The notes under the pieces were generated by a model. The model worked only from the letters and a program-made list of their open reading frames with translations, had not been told where the DNA came from and ran no database searches. The position numbers and the translations under genes were made by a program. 64,000 nucleotides of DNA from Panopea generosa (lineage: Eukaryota; Mollusca; Bivalvia; Adapedonta; Hiatellidae). Numbering within the stretch: the first letter of the stretch is position 1; each line of letters begins with the position of its first letter. Below are positions 63,501 to 64,000 of the stretch, one piece after another. Location of the stretch: NCBI GenBank assembly GCA_029582155.1, contig CM055896.1:4246616-4310615 (forward strand). The letters run 5' to 3'.

Positions 63501-63884
63501 CCATCCGTGTCAAGCCAATGAAGTTGCACTGTATTCCAAACAGAAAATCCAGATACTATTAGAAAAAATGCTCTCAAAACTGTTTGAAACTATAGATAAA
63601 AACATAGTTTCACAATTATACTGTACCATTTTCATACACTTTTAATTTATATTTTAGTATATTGTAACACAAACTGTAATACATGAATGATTCATAATTT
63701 TTGTTGTATCTTGTCATACATGAATACATAAAGTTGTATGTAAGTTTTCAATAAAATGACTGGTTACTGTATATTGCAGGAGGGTAACTACCTGAATGCT
63801 GTAGCTGAAGTGGGAATGTTTGAACACAGTCTGACAACAGATCTTCTCAACCATCTTGTCTTTGTACAGAAAGTCTTTATGAAG
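9254..63884 (+). CDS. BLTP1: Bridge-like lipid transfer protein BLTP1 (tweek/KIAA1109/lpd-3), 5' part, 37 coding exons, continues beyond window
   Basis: Orthologue of the giant ER-anchored BLTP1 protein. In known members an N-terminal membrane segment is followed by a long chain of repeating beta-groove modules that form a hydrophobic channel moving phospholipids at ER contact sites. Fly tweek affects synaptic vesicle recycling and phosphoinositide levels, and worm lpd-3 affects lipid supply to the plasma membrane. The 37 exons listed separately total 9,660 nt and keep one open frame of 3,220 codons across all junctions. Strongly conserved blocks, recalled from the vertebrate protein, include YYNSR, WADRQR, KCGCLGGC, LDWNLLSTA-like (YDWNLLSTATPAINAW), RCWRTLYHLL and LNHLVFVQKVFMK. 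All introns are GT-AG except intron 6 (GC-AG). Vertebrate BLTP1 has about 5,000 residues, so roughly the first two thirds is here. No transcript evidence was available, and alternative exons cannot be excluded. Confidence 0.93.
9490..9724 (-). mobile_element. tRNA-derived SINE, family A
   Basis: On the - strand this has a tRNA-like head with box A (TGGCTGAGTGGTCTAAGG) and box B, a body containing GGTGGTTCTACTCAGATTC and AAACTGGATATGCCATATA-like phrases, and a short A-rich tail (T-run at 9490-9496 on +). It lies in BLTP1 intron 1. A more decayed + strand relative lies at about 9820-9960. Confidence 0.7.
10762..10905 (+). CDS. BLTP1: BLTP1 coding exon 2
   Basis: Residues 74-121. VLSGKIMFR, FITEDFSIRI and IIFKWW match the first beta-groove module of the family almost position by position. 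Acceptor TTTCAG, donor GTAAGA, starting and ending in phase 1. Confidence 0.92.
11733..11945 (-). mobile_element. tRNA-derived SINE, family B
   Basis: On the - strand the head includes GACTATCAATGCAGTGATCC and a box-B-like GTTTGAATC. The body includes TCATTTGTCTCCCACTACTG and the tail AACCTTCCAGAATCCCAGGA-like sequence. The same body is seen at 22945, 33545, 36212 and 36903. BLTP1 intron 2. Confidence 0.65.
12121..12340 (+). CDS. BLTP1: BLTP1 coding exon 3
   Basis: Residues 122-194. HVYNRSGTYERLEKLFGL is the conserved core. It is followed by an acidic, low-complexity stretch (DDEEEEVEDDG) that is probably a variable loop. Donor GTATGT, ends in phase 2. Confidence 0.92.
12480..12701 (+). mobile_element. 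tRNA-derived SINE, family A
   Basis: The head remnant (GGTTGTAGGTTCGAAATTGC, box B) is followed by AAGTTTGCCAGCTACTCATG and AAACTGGATATGCCATATAT. It ends CAAACTCCATTC plus an A-rich tail. A second partial copy of the body follows at 12722-12775. BLTP1 intron 3. Confidence 0.75.
13691..13760 (+). CDS. BLTP1: BLTP1 coding exon 4
   Basis: Residues 195-218. HWRDLIPVCKVDITT corresponds to the conserved WRSLIPV segment of the vertebrate protein. This is a short 70-nt exon with acceptor TTCAG and donor GTGAGT, ending in phase 0. Confidence 0.9.
13790..14090 (+). mobile_element. Decayed SINE, family A
   Basis: It retains box-B-like GAGGTTCTGGGTTATAGTCC, GTGAGAAAGTTTGCTA and TCCACCAATAATACTGG, with an insertion or expansion between them. 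BLTP1 intron 4. Confidence 0.45.
14189..14382 (+). CDS. BLTP1: BLTP1 coding exon 5
   Basis: Residues 219-282. RFVFGNSLVPNTLIVHLDDS resembles the LAFGNHYQPQTL block of the family. The AG at 14187-14188 was chosen over the next AG (14189-14190) because it keeps the frame. Donor GTAAGT, ends in phase 2. Confidence 0.9.
14839..14918 (+). CDS. BLTP1: BLTP1 coding exon 6 (GC donor)
   Basis: Residues 283-309. PPRMMGEGFVLMQSRDVKL and YYMDEPG are highly conserved. The only way to join exon 7 in frame is to end at CCAG followed by GCTAGT, a GC donor. Reading on without splicing meets TAG immediately. Confidence 0.88.
14919..16118 (+). other. BLTP1 intron 6, GC-AG type
   Basis: The donor is CCAG/GCTAGT and the acceptor TTCCAG. 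All other introns inferred here begin with GT. GC donors are a known minor class and are often tied to alternative splicing. The intron also contains a family-A SINE (15103-15283). Confidence 0.8.
15103..15283 (+). mobile_element. tRNA-derived SINE, family A
   Basis: The head CCATGGTCTAAGGCACTATT and box-B region GTTGTGGGTTTGGACCC are followed by the body ending GGCATTAAACGCCATTC. BLTP1 intron 6. Confidence 0.7.
16119..16260 (+). CDS. BLTP1: BLTP1 coding exon 7
   Basis: Residues 310-356. GLDVECGKNTDFNYGPWADR is nearly invariant in the family. Acceptor TTCCAG, donor GTAATA, ends in phase 2. Confidence 0.93.
16475..16640 (-). mobile_element. tRNA-derived SINE, family C
   Basis: Read on the - strand: a box-B-like GGTTCAATCC, then GACATGTGTTGTTTCCTTCA, CAAGACACTTTA-like sequence and TTGTAAGAACTTGTTTTCAC. 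The block that became a minisatellite elsewhere is present once, in degenerate form. BLTP1 intron 7. Confidence 0.6.
16968..17124 (+). CDS. BLTP1: BLTP1 coding exon 8
   Basis: Residues 357-409. LWKMFYPSDYQPLVV, AQPGEQRQFKTFEFRMNIV and DVLFTKN match the vertebrate protein. Acceptor TTCAG, donor GTGAGT, ends in phase 0. Confidence 0.93.
17193..17350 (+). mobile_element. tRNA-derived SINE, family B-like head
   Basis: AGCTCAGAAGGTAATGTGTC and box B GAGTTTGAATCCCCGTCC form a clear tRNA-like head. The following body ends with GTGTCTAGTACTGGTTAGCG, which differs from family B. It fills most of BLTP1 intron 8. Confidence 0.55.
17479..17649 (+). CDS. BLTP1: BLTP1 coding exon 9
   Basis: Residues 410-466. 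GQGSYIESSIPW and KGQLLLLEATTSMKFRS align with conserved groove strands. Flanked by ATCAG and GTAAGT, phase 0 at both ends. Confidence 0.93.
17730..17880 (-). mobile_element. SINE family C, tail and body
   Basis: On + it reads ACATTGATTGTAAAACTTGT, GATGTCTTTCTTGGTAAAAA and ATGTCTTGCTCAAGGAGACT, which is the inverted family-C body. The head is not clear. BLTP1 intron 9. Confidence 0.5.
18651..18795 (-). mobile_element. tRNA-derived SINE, family C, unexpanded relative of the 55.8-kb copy
   Basis: On + it reads CTTCCTGGGTAGAACCAGTA then CTGAGTGTTGTATTTTGAGAG, GGTTCGGTCC-like and tRNA-head sequence. On the - strand this is the same order as the element at 55840, but the AACACTCAGTACTGGTTCTA block occurs once rather than 14 times. 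BLTP1 intron 9. Confidence 0.65.
18907..19024 (+). CDS. BLTP1: BLTP1 coding exon 10
   Basis: Residues 467-505. YYPLQWNDHQDWKCSFT with ATVYLIFQHKQF corresponds to the vertebrate W...QTWQCELEVYKATYHFIF block. Donor GTAAGT, ends in phase 1. Confidence 0.9.
19240..19410 (-). mobile_element. tRNA-derived SINE, family C
   Basis: Inverted copy with the tail TTACATTGATTGTGAAACAA, block GTCTTCCTGGGTTGAACCAG and TTGCTTGCTCAAGAACATTA. It ends in a decayed head. BLTP1 intron 10. Confidence 0.65.
19539..19694 (+). CDS. BLTP1: BLTP1 coding exon 11
   Basis: Residues 506-557. DLIEDWSTKSVPDIFHFVPY and NWID are conserved. Acceptor TTCCAG, donor GTAAAT, phase 1 at both ends. Confidence 0.92.
19695..20701 (+). 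other. BLTP1 intron 11, nothing recognised
   Basis: About 1 kb of AT-rich intron. I see no repeat family or open frame of note. Confidence 0.5.
20702..20799 (+). CDS. BLTP1: BLTP1 coding exon 12
   Basis: Residues 558-590. FCGELFDLSLQLPYTDFLPV matches the ACGETLNIDFSLPFTDFVP segment. Acceptor TTTCAG, donor GTGAGA, ends in phase 0. Confidence 0.92.
21272..21478 (+). mobile_element. tRNA-derived SINE, family A
   Basis: The head GTCGTGGTCGAGTGATGTAT with box B GTAGGTTTGAGTCCC is followed by GGACGGTGGTTCTACTCAGA. It ends GGCATTAAACCCCATTTA plus an A tail. BLTP1 intron 12. Confidence 0.75.
21654..21820 (+). CDS. BLTP1: BLTP1 coding exon 13
   Basis: Residues 591-645. VETVFCRLYLPE and QWRRLTER align with the LHLFLPD and KWRNVTQ parts of the family. 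Donor GTACAT, ends in phase 2. Confidence 0.9.
22555..22870 (+). CDS. BLTP1: BLTP1 coding exon 14
   Basis: Residues 646-751. It opens with AGWVDCW and YKYHPMPP and ends with LCVYGSLLRNFIHIK, all conserved. The middle (about residues 680-725) is Ser/Pro/Asp-rich and probably a disordered loop. Donor GTTTGT, ends in phase 0. Confidence 0.92.
22945..23165 (-). mobile_element. tRNA-derived SINE, family B
   Basis: On the - strand: head AGTTAGCTCAGTCTGTAGTG with box B GAGTTTGATTCCGC, then the body TCATGTCTCTCACCGCTGAT, ATGGGTGTGCTTGAGTACTA and a tail with GGTTAGATTAACTTAGC. BLTP1 intron 14. Confidence 0.75.
23201..23690. mobile_element. Non-autonomous element with about 75-bp inverted ends
   Basis: AGCAACACATCCACGTTTAA at 23201 is answered by its complement ending at 23690. 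The similarity continues inward through AATTGAGTTGTGAGCACATT and the CATACAAA-like phrase. There is no coding capacity in the 490 bp. Flanks are TTGA and TTAA, so the target duplication is uncertain. BLTP1 intron 14. Confidence 0.7.
23863..24697. mobile_element. pogo/mariner-like MITE, 835 bp
   Basis: TA at 23861-23862 and 24698-24699 flank termini CAGTATAACTTCC and GGAAGTTATACTG. Imperfect subterminal repeats built from TTCGATATATCGA-like words (23908-23935 and 24560-24685) resemble the ends of pogo/Tigger-type elements (known style CAGT...CGATATATCGAA). No transposase frame is present. BLTP1 intron 14. Confidence 0.7.
24973..25176 (+). CDS. BLTP1: BLTP1 coding exon 15
   Basis: Residues 752-819. 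It begins ENYFGED exactly as in the vertebrate protein. An acidic stretch follows, then RPFAVTVSVTLHDIQAHLVK, a groove strand. Flanked by AACAG and GTTAGA, phase 0. Confidence 0.92.
25177..26041 (+). other. BLTP1 intron 15, nothing recognised
   Basis: AT-rich intron of 865 bp with no repeat family that I can name. Confidence 0.5.
26042..26179 (+). CDS. BLTP1: BLTP1 coding exon 16
   Basis: Residues 820-865. VEQVGFEMDKRFNETKLQVL corresponds to LERLCFEMKKGFRETMLQL. Donor GTAAAG, phase 0. Confidence 0.9.
26430..26605 (+). mobile_element. tRNA-derived SINE, family C
   Basis: The head GGTCCAGTGGTAGAGCATCT and box B GTTTCGATCCTCGACC are followed by GTGTCCTTGAGCAAGACACT, TTTATCCGCAAATGCTTAGA and TTGTAAGAACTTGTTTTGCA. 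This is the clearest family-C head in the window. BLTP1 intron 16. Confidence 0.75.
26636..26678. repeat. (TA)n microsatellite
   Basis: About 43 bp of nearly pure TA repeats, immediately followed by the small palindrome at 26677. Confidence 0.9.
26677..26746. repeat. 70-bp palindrome with GGGAGATAATTA ends
   Basis: AAAGGGAGATAATTAAGTTCAC (26677 on) is answered by GTGAATTTAATTATCTCCCTTT ending near 26744. The half-site TTAATTATCTCCCTTTAT recurs at 27120-27140 and, shortened, at 40266-40282, so this is probably the tip of a dispersed element. Confidence 0.6.
27409..27585 (+). CDS. BLTP1: BLTP1 coding exon 17
   Basis: Residues 866-924. LKEGHIALSGLQVRGHAMFS and LEYAWLVEV are conserved. Acceptor TTACAG, donor GTATGT, phase 0. 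An 18-bp piece of this exon recurs in the following intron at 27821-27838. Confidence 0.93.
28155..28403 (+). CDS. BLTP1: BLTP1 coding exon 18
   Basis: Residues 925-1007. LQTFVMLVEDAENSL and EDIKYRMTRASVDSINLHVV match the family (DLKYTMTRLAVDGADIYIV in vertebrates). Phase 0 at both ends. The joining to exon 17 needs no extra exon. Confidence 0.92.
28445..28965. repeat. Three diverged copies of a unit of about 165 bp
   Basis: Each unit carries an AACTGGCCA-like start, a 'TTTGACC.TGTGT' part, 'TTTCATTGGATCCTCA' or similar, and 'CAGTAGTTATA'. Related units occur at 58390-58960, so the repeat is dispersed. BLTP1 intron 18. Confidence 0.55.
29078..30472 (+). CDS. BLTP1: BLTP1 coding exon 19 (largest seen)
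   Basis: Residues 1008-1472, 1,395 nt. The first part contains RLWFLWPGDA and KCGCLGGCNFFG, a cysteine cluster invariant in the family. From about residue 1215 onward it is Ser/Thr/Pro/Asp-rich, with runs such as SSSSSPPPFSPTAGPS and a conserved MYFSAEED island, and is probably disordered. Flanked by TTAAG and GTATAA, phase 0. Confidence 0.93.
30473..31433 (+). other. BLTP1 intron 19, nothing recognised
   Basis: AT-rich intron with only chance short frames. Confidence 0.5.
31434..31643 (+). CDS. BLTP1: BLTP1 coding exon 20 (3' part tandemly copied downstream)
   Basis: Residues 1473-1542. The N-terminal half (VNKAITKSPVLLPCYSNHLT) corresponds to the vertebrate MNCYQTYLTQFQ region. The donor AAG/GTAATG at 31644 keeps phase 0 to exon 21. 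The last 83 nt plus the donor are repeated three more times downstream, and only the first donor yields an open junction. Confidence 0.85.
31561..32058 (+). repeat. 116-bp tandem duplication of exon 20 end plus splice donor
   Basis: Copies start at 31561 (within the exon), 31677, 31793, 31909 and a partial at 32028. Each full unit contains 83 nt of exon sequence, AAG/GTAATG and 33 nt of intron. Copies are nearly identical. The fourth has a 3-bp insertion and an altered donor (GTTATA). Reading past the first donor runs into TAG within copy 2. Confidence 0.92.
32415..32523 (+). CDS. BLTP1: BLTP1 coding exon 21
   Basis: Residues 1543-1578. IKQGFSTRIMKTRDLMFPT then an acidic stretch (EKNEDEESW). 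The vertebrate protein has the similar VIKQGLTA. Donor GTAAAA, ends in phase 1. Confidence 0.85.
32596..32845 (+). mobile_element. tRNA-derived SINE, family A (most complete copy)
   Basis: Head TGGCCAAGTGGTCTAAGGCG (box A) and GATCGTAGGTTTGAAACCC (box B), then AGTTTGCCAGTTACTTGCAG, GGACAGTGGTTCTACTCAGA, AAACTGGATATGCCATATAT and GGCATTAAACCTCATTT, and a poly(A) tail of about 20. BLTP1 intron 21. Confidence 0.85.
33122..33233 (+). CDS. BLTP1: BLTP1 coding exon 22
   Basis: Residues 1579-1615. RTTATVKLRGSVDIMLSPLL aligns with RTTAIVEVKGTVDVVLTPLV. Donor GTACCA, ends in phase 2. Confidence 0.92.
33545..33835 (+). mobile_element. tRNA-derived SINE, family B
   Basis: Head with GACTATCAGTCAATGGGTCG and box B GAGTTTGAATACC, then CATTCGTCTCTCACCACTGA, GGGGTGTGCTAGAGTACTGG and GAGTGGTTAGATTAACTGAT. 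BLTP1 intron 22. Confidence 0.75.
33881..34148 (+). CDS. BLTP1: BLTP1 coding exon 23
   Basis: Residues 1616-1705. LHPSSILDGLHSRCLDQLK matches the vertebrate IHPAAIVDDLHAKVL. An acidic linker follows and then ALITLPR. Acceptor CGCAG, donor GTAAAC, ends in phase 0. Confidence 0.9.
34390..35618 (+). CDS. BLTP1: BLTP1 coding exon 24
   Basis: Residues 1706-2114, 1,229 nt. It starts INVCALQAGMVEEQISFSAL and includes LDNIHELTCVSLMGVSVED, both conserved. A long middle part is Lys/Ser-rich and looks disordered (for example GQSSSSQSKGPTSLGRSSSS). It closes with HLKTIWFNFAAPPPLPIKRK, which is conserved. Donor GTGAGT, ends in phase 2. Confidence 0.93.
36212..36490 (+). mobile_element. tRNA-derived SINE, family B (most complete copy)
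   Basis: Box A TATCTCAGTCGGAAGCGCG and box B GAGTTCGAATCACC are well preserved. The body has CATTCATCTCTCATCACTAA and AACAGTGGTTAGGTTAACTG, and it ends in an ATTCAATCAATCAATT tail. BLTP1 intron 24. Confidence 0.8.
36597..36624. repeat. G-rich (GGGGT)n short array
   Basis: GGGGTGGGGTGGGGTGGGG on the + strand could form a G-quadruplex in DNA or pre-mRNA (inference). It is 55 bp upstream of exon 25. Confidence 0.6.
36680..36860 (+). CDS. BLTP1: BLTP1 coding exon 25
   Basis: Residues 2115-2175. YDWNLLSTATPAINAWLSPF is one of the most conserved stretches of the family, and AEALDV-like TEALDVQRIHMPYK closes the exon. Acceptor AACAG, donor GTAATA, ends in phase 0. Confidence 0.94.
36903..37056 (-). 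mobile_element. Truncated tRNA-derived SINE, family B
   Basis: On the - strand: head GGGATCAGTTAGCTCGGTCA with GACTATCAATCCAAGGATCA and a box-B-like AAATTCAAATCCC. The tail half is missing. BLTP1 intron 25. Confidence 0.65.
37584..37960 (+). CDS. BLTP1: BLTP1 coding exon 26
   Basis: Residues 2176-2300. SRTLQEDPSCQLLTVLRRYI and QWKNVLYMPQL align with the vertebrate protein. The end is acidic (ENENEDDDGE). Donor GTAATT, ends in phase 2. Confidence 0.93.
39268..39391. mobile_element. Short palindromic element, copy 2
   Basis: The arms AAATTTGAGTTTTCATTTGG and TCAACCAATGAAACTCAAAA match the element at 3786-3899, diverged and with a different loop. BLTP1 intron 26. Confidence 0.6.
39710..39866 (+). 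CDS. BLTP1: BLTP1 coding exon 27
   Basis: Residues 2301-2353. A basic, Ser/Gln-rich, poorly conserved segment (RPRQTSPQKYKNASQDTIPQ, then EITRSSSLLGAP). The donor was set at AAA/GTGTGT because this is the only nearby GT that ends in phase 0, as exon 28 requires. Alternative GTs two and four bases on would break the frame. Confidence 0.78.
40095..40262. repeat. Dispersed repeat with CCGTCCGTCCGTCTG motif
   Basis: CCCCCCTTCGAAGGTGAAGG, GATCTCCGTCCGTCCGTCTG and GTTGAAACTTCACACAATGA are phrases I associate with a common dispersed repeat of mollusc genomes (recollection, not a search). Relatives appear near 10280-10400 and 58330-58410. BLTP1 intron 27. Confidence 0.45.
40852..41001 (+). CDS. BLTP1: BLTP1 coding exon 28
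   Basis: Residues 2354-2403. ARRVFESPQRDTNPHMTGLL then SASGVSVDAPVGPTPPITPY. It precedes the 7-kb intron that holds the LINE. Acceptor ATCAG, donor GTATGG, phase 0. Confidence 0.85.
41137..42151. mobile_element. TA-flanked DNA element with long inverted ends, 1,015 bp
   Basis: CTATGAAATCATTTATTTTT at 41137 is answered by AAAATTAATGATTTCACAG ending at 42151. TA flanks both sides (41135-41136, 42152-42153). Inner inverted words (GGGTA, TTTCGTGGATTTC) extend the similarity to about 50 bp. No transposase is visible. BLTP1 intron 28. Confidence 0.65.
42290..42505 (-). mobile_element. tRNA-derived SINE, family C
   Basis: Inverted copy: CACATCGATTGTGAAACAAG, AAGTCTTCTTGGGTAGAACC, CAGTACTAAGCATATGCAAG and TCAAACCCACAACTTCCGGA, then GCTCTACCACTGG (box A inverted). 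A copy without the minisatellite expansion. BLTP1 intron 28. Confidence 0.75.
43061..46846 (-). pseudogene. LINE ORF2 (endonuclease-reverse transcriptase), one in-frame stop
   Basis: From ATG at 46846: an APE-type endonuclease (about residues 1-235) with LSLNCRGLNGNRKR, CLQDTHF, VYGPN, ICGDFN and SDHSIVIL, and a reverse transcriptase (about 470-760) with LLLIDFEKAFDTLSW, GCRQGDPLSPYIF and the catalytic FADD at about 712-715. The frame stops at TAA 44576-44578 after DIWIG, yet continues open in the same frame to 43061 with the C-terminal domain (LTPLGKITVIKSLLIP and a CTFC...HIFWHC zinc-knuckle-like motif). One substitution therefore accounts for the break, out of 1,262 codons. The D in LQDTHF, where many L1 proteins have E, may be a family variant. 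It is not expected to be functional as it stands. Confidence 0.88.
47613..48017 (-). pseudogene. LINE ORF1 3' fragment
   Basis: The open frame from the insertion edge to the stop at 47613 encodes about 134 residues. IALSPDQIIAIHRIPGKPG, RPVLMKLRNN and NRLHLHPDLDSAWFFNGAVY resemble the RRM and C-terminal domains of L1-type ORF1 RNA-binding proteins. The N-terminal part is absent. A 766-bp spacer separates it from ORF2. Confidence 0.7.
48046..48927 (+). CDS. BLTP1: BLTP1 coding exon 29
   Basis: Residues 2404-2697, 882 nt. KSKVDDLYRWM, LADAQNLFKPFLQCIGLHVE and KFGGNLSLQGKLDVVKIQI are groove-module sequence. TLQVNLLVNCQSVTQNVDMP and LLRLIHQFVTMIGNINETR follow. Acceptor TTCTAG at 48045, only 27 nt from the end of the LINE. 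Donor GTTAAG, ends in phase 0. Confidence 0.92.
49486..49677 (+). mobile_element. piggyBac-like MITE, copy 2 (one hairpin arm deleted)
   Basis: TTAACCCTTTACTCCATAGA starts at 49486 and the element ends GAAGTAAAGGTTTAA at 49677. Compared with copy 1, about 38 bp containing the left arm of the central hairpin is missing, and GGG at the 3' terminus is now GGT. BLTP1 intron 29. Confidence 0.75.
49788..50304 (+). CDS. BLTP1: BLTP1 coding exon 30
   Basis: Residues 2698-2869. A variable Lys/Ser/Pro-rich first half, then GTPRCWRTLYHLLQLYSTMP, which matches ATPRCWKTMYFLLDLYATMP of vertebrates. Acceptor TTTCAG, donor GTAAGT, ends in phase 1. Confidence 0.93.
51360..51525 (-). mobile_element. tRNA-derived SINE, family C
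   Basis: Inverted copy with AGAGTCTTCCAGGGTAGTAC, CAGAACTTAAGCATATGCAC and AAAGTGTCTTGCCCGAGGAT, ending in a decayed head. Unexpanded. BLTP1 intron 30. Confidence 0.65.
51590..51661 (+). CDS. BLTP1: BLTP1 coding exon 31
   Basis: Residues 2870-2893, only 72 nt. GTTSGGFENTPLARSTFSRT is poorly conserved but the phases (1 to 1) fit both neighbours. Acceptor GTGCAG, donor GTAAGT. Skipping it would keep the frame, so it could be alternative (inference). Confidence 0.78.
51720..52380 (-). mobile_element. SINE family C interrupted by a 45-bp minisatellite
   Basis: The tail (TTACCTTGATTGTCAAACAA, TTTTTACAAATTACGCTTGG) is intact at 51730-51772 and leads straight into the block TCTTCCTTGGTAGAACCTGT, which is then repeated 13 times. 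The rest of the SINE beyond the array is not recognisable. BLTP1 intron 31. Confidence 0.75.
51774..52345. repeat. 45-bp minisatellite, 13 copies
   Basis: The marker GGTAGAACCT occurs at 51781 and then every 45 bp to 52321 (variant GGTCGAACCT at 52231). Because 45 is a multiple of three, long repetitive frames are open on both strands. They are artefacts. Confidence 0.95.
52767..53004 (+). CDS. BLTP1: BLTP1 coding exon 32
   Basis: Residues 2894-2972. PLVVFGVAKIDKVKILAVLS, LKLEAELRNVHASCT and ESSVTAHVGHTK align closely with the vertebrate protein. Donor GTAAGT after CTCCA, ends in phase 2. Confidence 0.93.
53230..53625. repeat. Degenerate dispersed repeat, two related halves
   Basis: TTTTCTATTACCATGGCAAC (about 53310) recurs as TTTTCTATTACCATGGAAAC (about 53448), with similar surrounding text. 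No coding potential. BLTP1 intron 32. Confidence 0.45.
53724..53936 (+). CDS. BLTP1: BLTP1 coding exon 33
   Basis: Residues 2973-3043. TVVTVNVAKSQALHTTVKRR, GKGHNSA and VDIPQHPVVLHGMLTRG are near-identical to the vertebrate block. Acceptor CTGCAG, donor GTACTT, ends in phase 2. Confidence 0.94.
53950..54232. repeat. Degenerate minisatellite, units of about 25-29 bp
   Basis: Roughly ten variants of TAGTATGCTTAGTTTAAACT with drifting spacing. It lies directly against the piggyBac-like MITE copy 3. BLTP1 intron 33. Confidence 0.8.
54237..54465 (-). mobile_element. piggyBac-like MITE, copy 3 (opposite orientation)
   Basis: It begins CCCTTTGCTCCATAAGCATT and ends ATCTATGGAGTAAAGGG followed by TTAA (54462-54465). 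This is copy 1 reversed, with the central hairpin intact (AGATTGCTTGTTACGAGCAA). The left TTAA has decayed. BLTP1 intron 33. Confidence 0.75.
54508..54706 (+). CDS. BLTP1: BLTP1 coding exon 34
   Basis: Residues 3044-3110. A variable start, then VTLHIHLKAVLQGITIGAAL and LPSLTAQHK, a conserved groove strand. Acceptor TTGTAG, donor GTAATC, ends in phase 0. Confidence 0.92.
54834..55190 (+). repeat. 104-bp tandem duplication of exon 35 acceptor and 5' end
   Basis: The marker AGGCCAGAT occurs at 54871, 54975, 55079 and 55183, exactly 104 bp apart. Copies 2-4 carry TTGTTTACAG/ACTGGACC, so there are three equivalent acceptors (54937, 55041, 55145). The first copy has lost its acceptor. Upstream copies end in ACATGA and have no donor, so only the last is a usable exon. 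Confidence 0.92.
55146..55235 (+). CDS. BLTP1: BLTP1 coding exon 35 (last copy of duplicated acceptor)
   Basis: Residues 3111-3140. KKARFTLDLPHHTLSFQSK corresponds to QTRFTFELPNHRLRFTSK. Two upstream copies of its acceptor and 5' part exist (acceptors at 54937 and 55041), but both lead to TGA after 18 codons. Only the third copy, ending at 55145, continues open to the donor GTTTGT. Confidence 0.9.
55840..56396 (+). mobile_element. SINE family C with a 33-bp minisatellite grown from its body
   Basis: A tRNA-like head (GTAGTGTAGTGGAAAGAGCG, box B GCGGGTTCAAACCC) runs into GATTGGATGCCTCTAAAAAT and then the block AACACTCAGTACTGGTTCTA, which is repeated 14 times. The remaining SINE tail is not recognised after the array. 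BLTP1 intron 35. Confidence 0.8.
55931..56394. repeat. 33-bp minisatellite, 14 copies
   Basis: CAGTACTGG occurs at 55937 and every 33 bp to 56366. Variation is confined to GTTGAC/GCTGAC and CAGGAAG/CATGAAG. Several frames on both strands stay open because 33 is divisible by three. They should not be annotated as genes. Confidence 0.95.
56491..57735. repeat. 36-bp minisatellite, roughly 33 degenerate copies
   Basis: The consensus contains ACATTTAACTGTTTTAAGGT and GGTTGCAGTTTGGTAA. Units vary by substitutions and 1-2 bp indels. Many units hold a donor-like AAG/GTGGTT ten bases before an acceptor-like TTGCAG. BLTP1 intron 35. Confidence 0.9.
58390..58965. repeat. Diverged copies of a 145-165-bp dispersed unit
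   Basis: Units share GTTATATTACCATAATATCT or similar, GAACTGGCTAATTG-like words and GGCCCTTGAATTGTCACT. They are related to the array in intron 18 (28445-28965). BLTP1 intron 35. Confidence 0.5.
59249..59345. repeat. 16-bp tandem repeat, about 6 copies
   Basis: Variants of CATGTCTGTTATGGAC in tandem. BLTP1 intron 35. Confidence 0.8.
60259..61532. repeat. 39-bp minisatellite, about 32-33 copies
   Basis: The consensus contains GGTAATAAACTACATGTAAT followed by ATGTTCTTCTCTCACTCAT. Copies differ by substitutions and short deletions, and the 3' half is more homogeneous than the 5' half. BLTP1 intron 35. Confidence 0.93.
61881..62085. mobile_element. pogo/mariner-like MITE, copy 1
   Basis: CAGTAGAATTTCG at 61881 and CGAAGTTTTACTG ending at 62085 (TA follows) form inverted ends. 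The body contains CGGGACTGGACAAAATAGTT and TTGAGCCAA words shared with the copy at 63356. BLTP1 intron 35. Confidence 0.7.
62402..62612 (+). mobile_element. Chimeric SINE: family A head, family C body
   Basis: It starts CTCCATGACCGAATGGTCTA, the family-A head. From about 62467 it switches to GATCCTCTGCCATGGCTATG, GTGTCCTTAAGAAAGACACT, CAGTACTGGTTCTACCCAGG and the family-C tail. This is either a nested insertion or a template switch. BLTP1 intron 35. Confidence 0.65.
62700..62834 (+). CDS. BLTP1: BLTP1 coding exon 36
   Basis: Residues 3141-3185. SIPSSASIDLPPIHVYADYR resembles TIPPSASLNLPPVTMSGKY. Flanked by TTTCAG and GTAATG, phase 0. It follows the 7.5-kb repeat-filled intron 35. Confidence 0.9.
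63356..63531. mobile_element. pogo/mariner-like MITE, copy 2
   Basis: TA-flanked (63354-63355, 63532-63533), with ends CAGTAGAACTTC and GAAGTTGCACTG. The body is close to the copy at 61881, in the same orientation, 1.3 kb away. BLTP1 intron 36. Confidence 0.75.
63780..63884 (+). CDS. BLTP1: BLTP1 coding exon 37 (last exon in window)
   Basis: Residues 3186-3220. GNYLNAVAEVGMFEHSLTTD then LLNHLVFVQKVFMK is almost unchanged from vertebrates. Donor GTACAG, phase 0. The next exon lies beyond 64000. Confidence 0.94.
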
Positions 63885-64000
63885 GTACAGAGGAGGAATA
63901 TAGCTGCCCATGTTTTATATACTTAGAAAATGTGTTTGTGAATATAAAATTGATTTATTTAATTTAATTTTATAATTTTTAGCTCTACTGGCCAAAGGCC

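Overview
The window is animal nuclear DNA. It is AT-rich, with spliced protein-coding exons bounded by GT-AG introns, tRNA-derived SINEs, a LINE, several cut-and-paste DNA transposon families and many minisatellites. No bacterial-style operon, rRNA or CRISPR is visible. The protein sequence and the repeat style (phrases such as CCGTCCGTCCGTCTGTAAC, abundant TA-flanked elements with inverted repeats) suggest a lophotrochozoan invertebrate, most likely a mollusc. The exact species cannot be read from the sequence.

One large gene dominates. From 9254 to beyond the right edge, the + strand carries the first 37 coding exons that I could chain (9,660 nt, 3,220 codons, phases consistent throughout) of the orthologue of BLTP1 (KIAA1109 in human, tweek in fly, lpd-3 in worm). 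This is the very long bridge-like lipid-transfer protein anchored in the ER. The start codon and N-terminal membrane anchor lie at 9254-9473. The last exon seen ends at 63884, and the rest of the gene lies outside.

Left of the gene (1-9253) there is one probable single-exon gene on the - strand (88-1104). It encodes an unrecognised protein of nine 26-residue repeats ending in a hydrophobic tail. The remainder is repeat-rich DNA: a 400-bp direct duplication, palindromic elements, a TTAA-flanked piggyBac-like MITE and a decayed Tc1/mariner transposon (6022-7477) with perfect terminal repeats.

The introns of BLTP1 hold most of the unusual structure. Intron 28 contains a 5'-truncated L1/Tx1-like LINE on the - strand (42562-48018). 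It has a 14-bp target duplication, and its ORF2 is broken by a single stop codon. It landed only 27 nt upstream of exon 29. Intron 31 and intron 35 contain minisatellites (45-bp x 13 and 33-bp x 14) that both grew from the same internal block of one tRNA-derived SINE family. Introns 20 and 34 contain short tandem duplications (116 bp and 104 bp) that copied a splice donor and a splice acceptor of the neighbouring exons. Intron 35 is 7.5 kb and consists largely of three successive tandem arrays. Intron 6 uses a GC donor.

Exon boundaries were placed by conservation with the vertebrate protein as I remember it, by splice signals and by phase, not by transcript data. Repeat families were grouped by eye.
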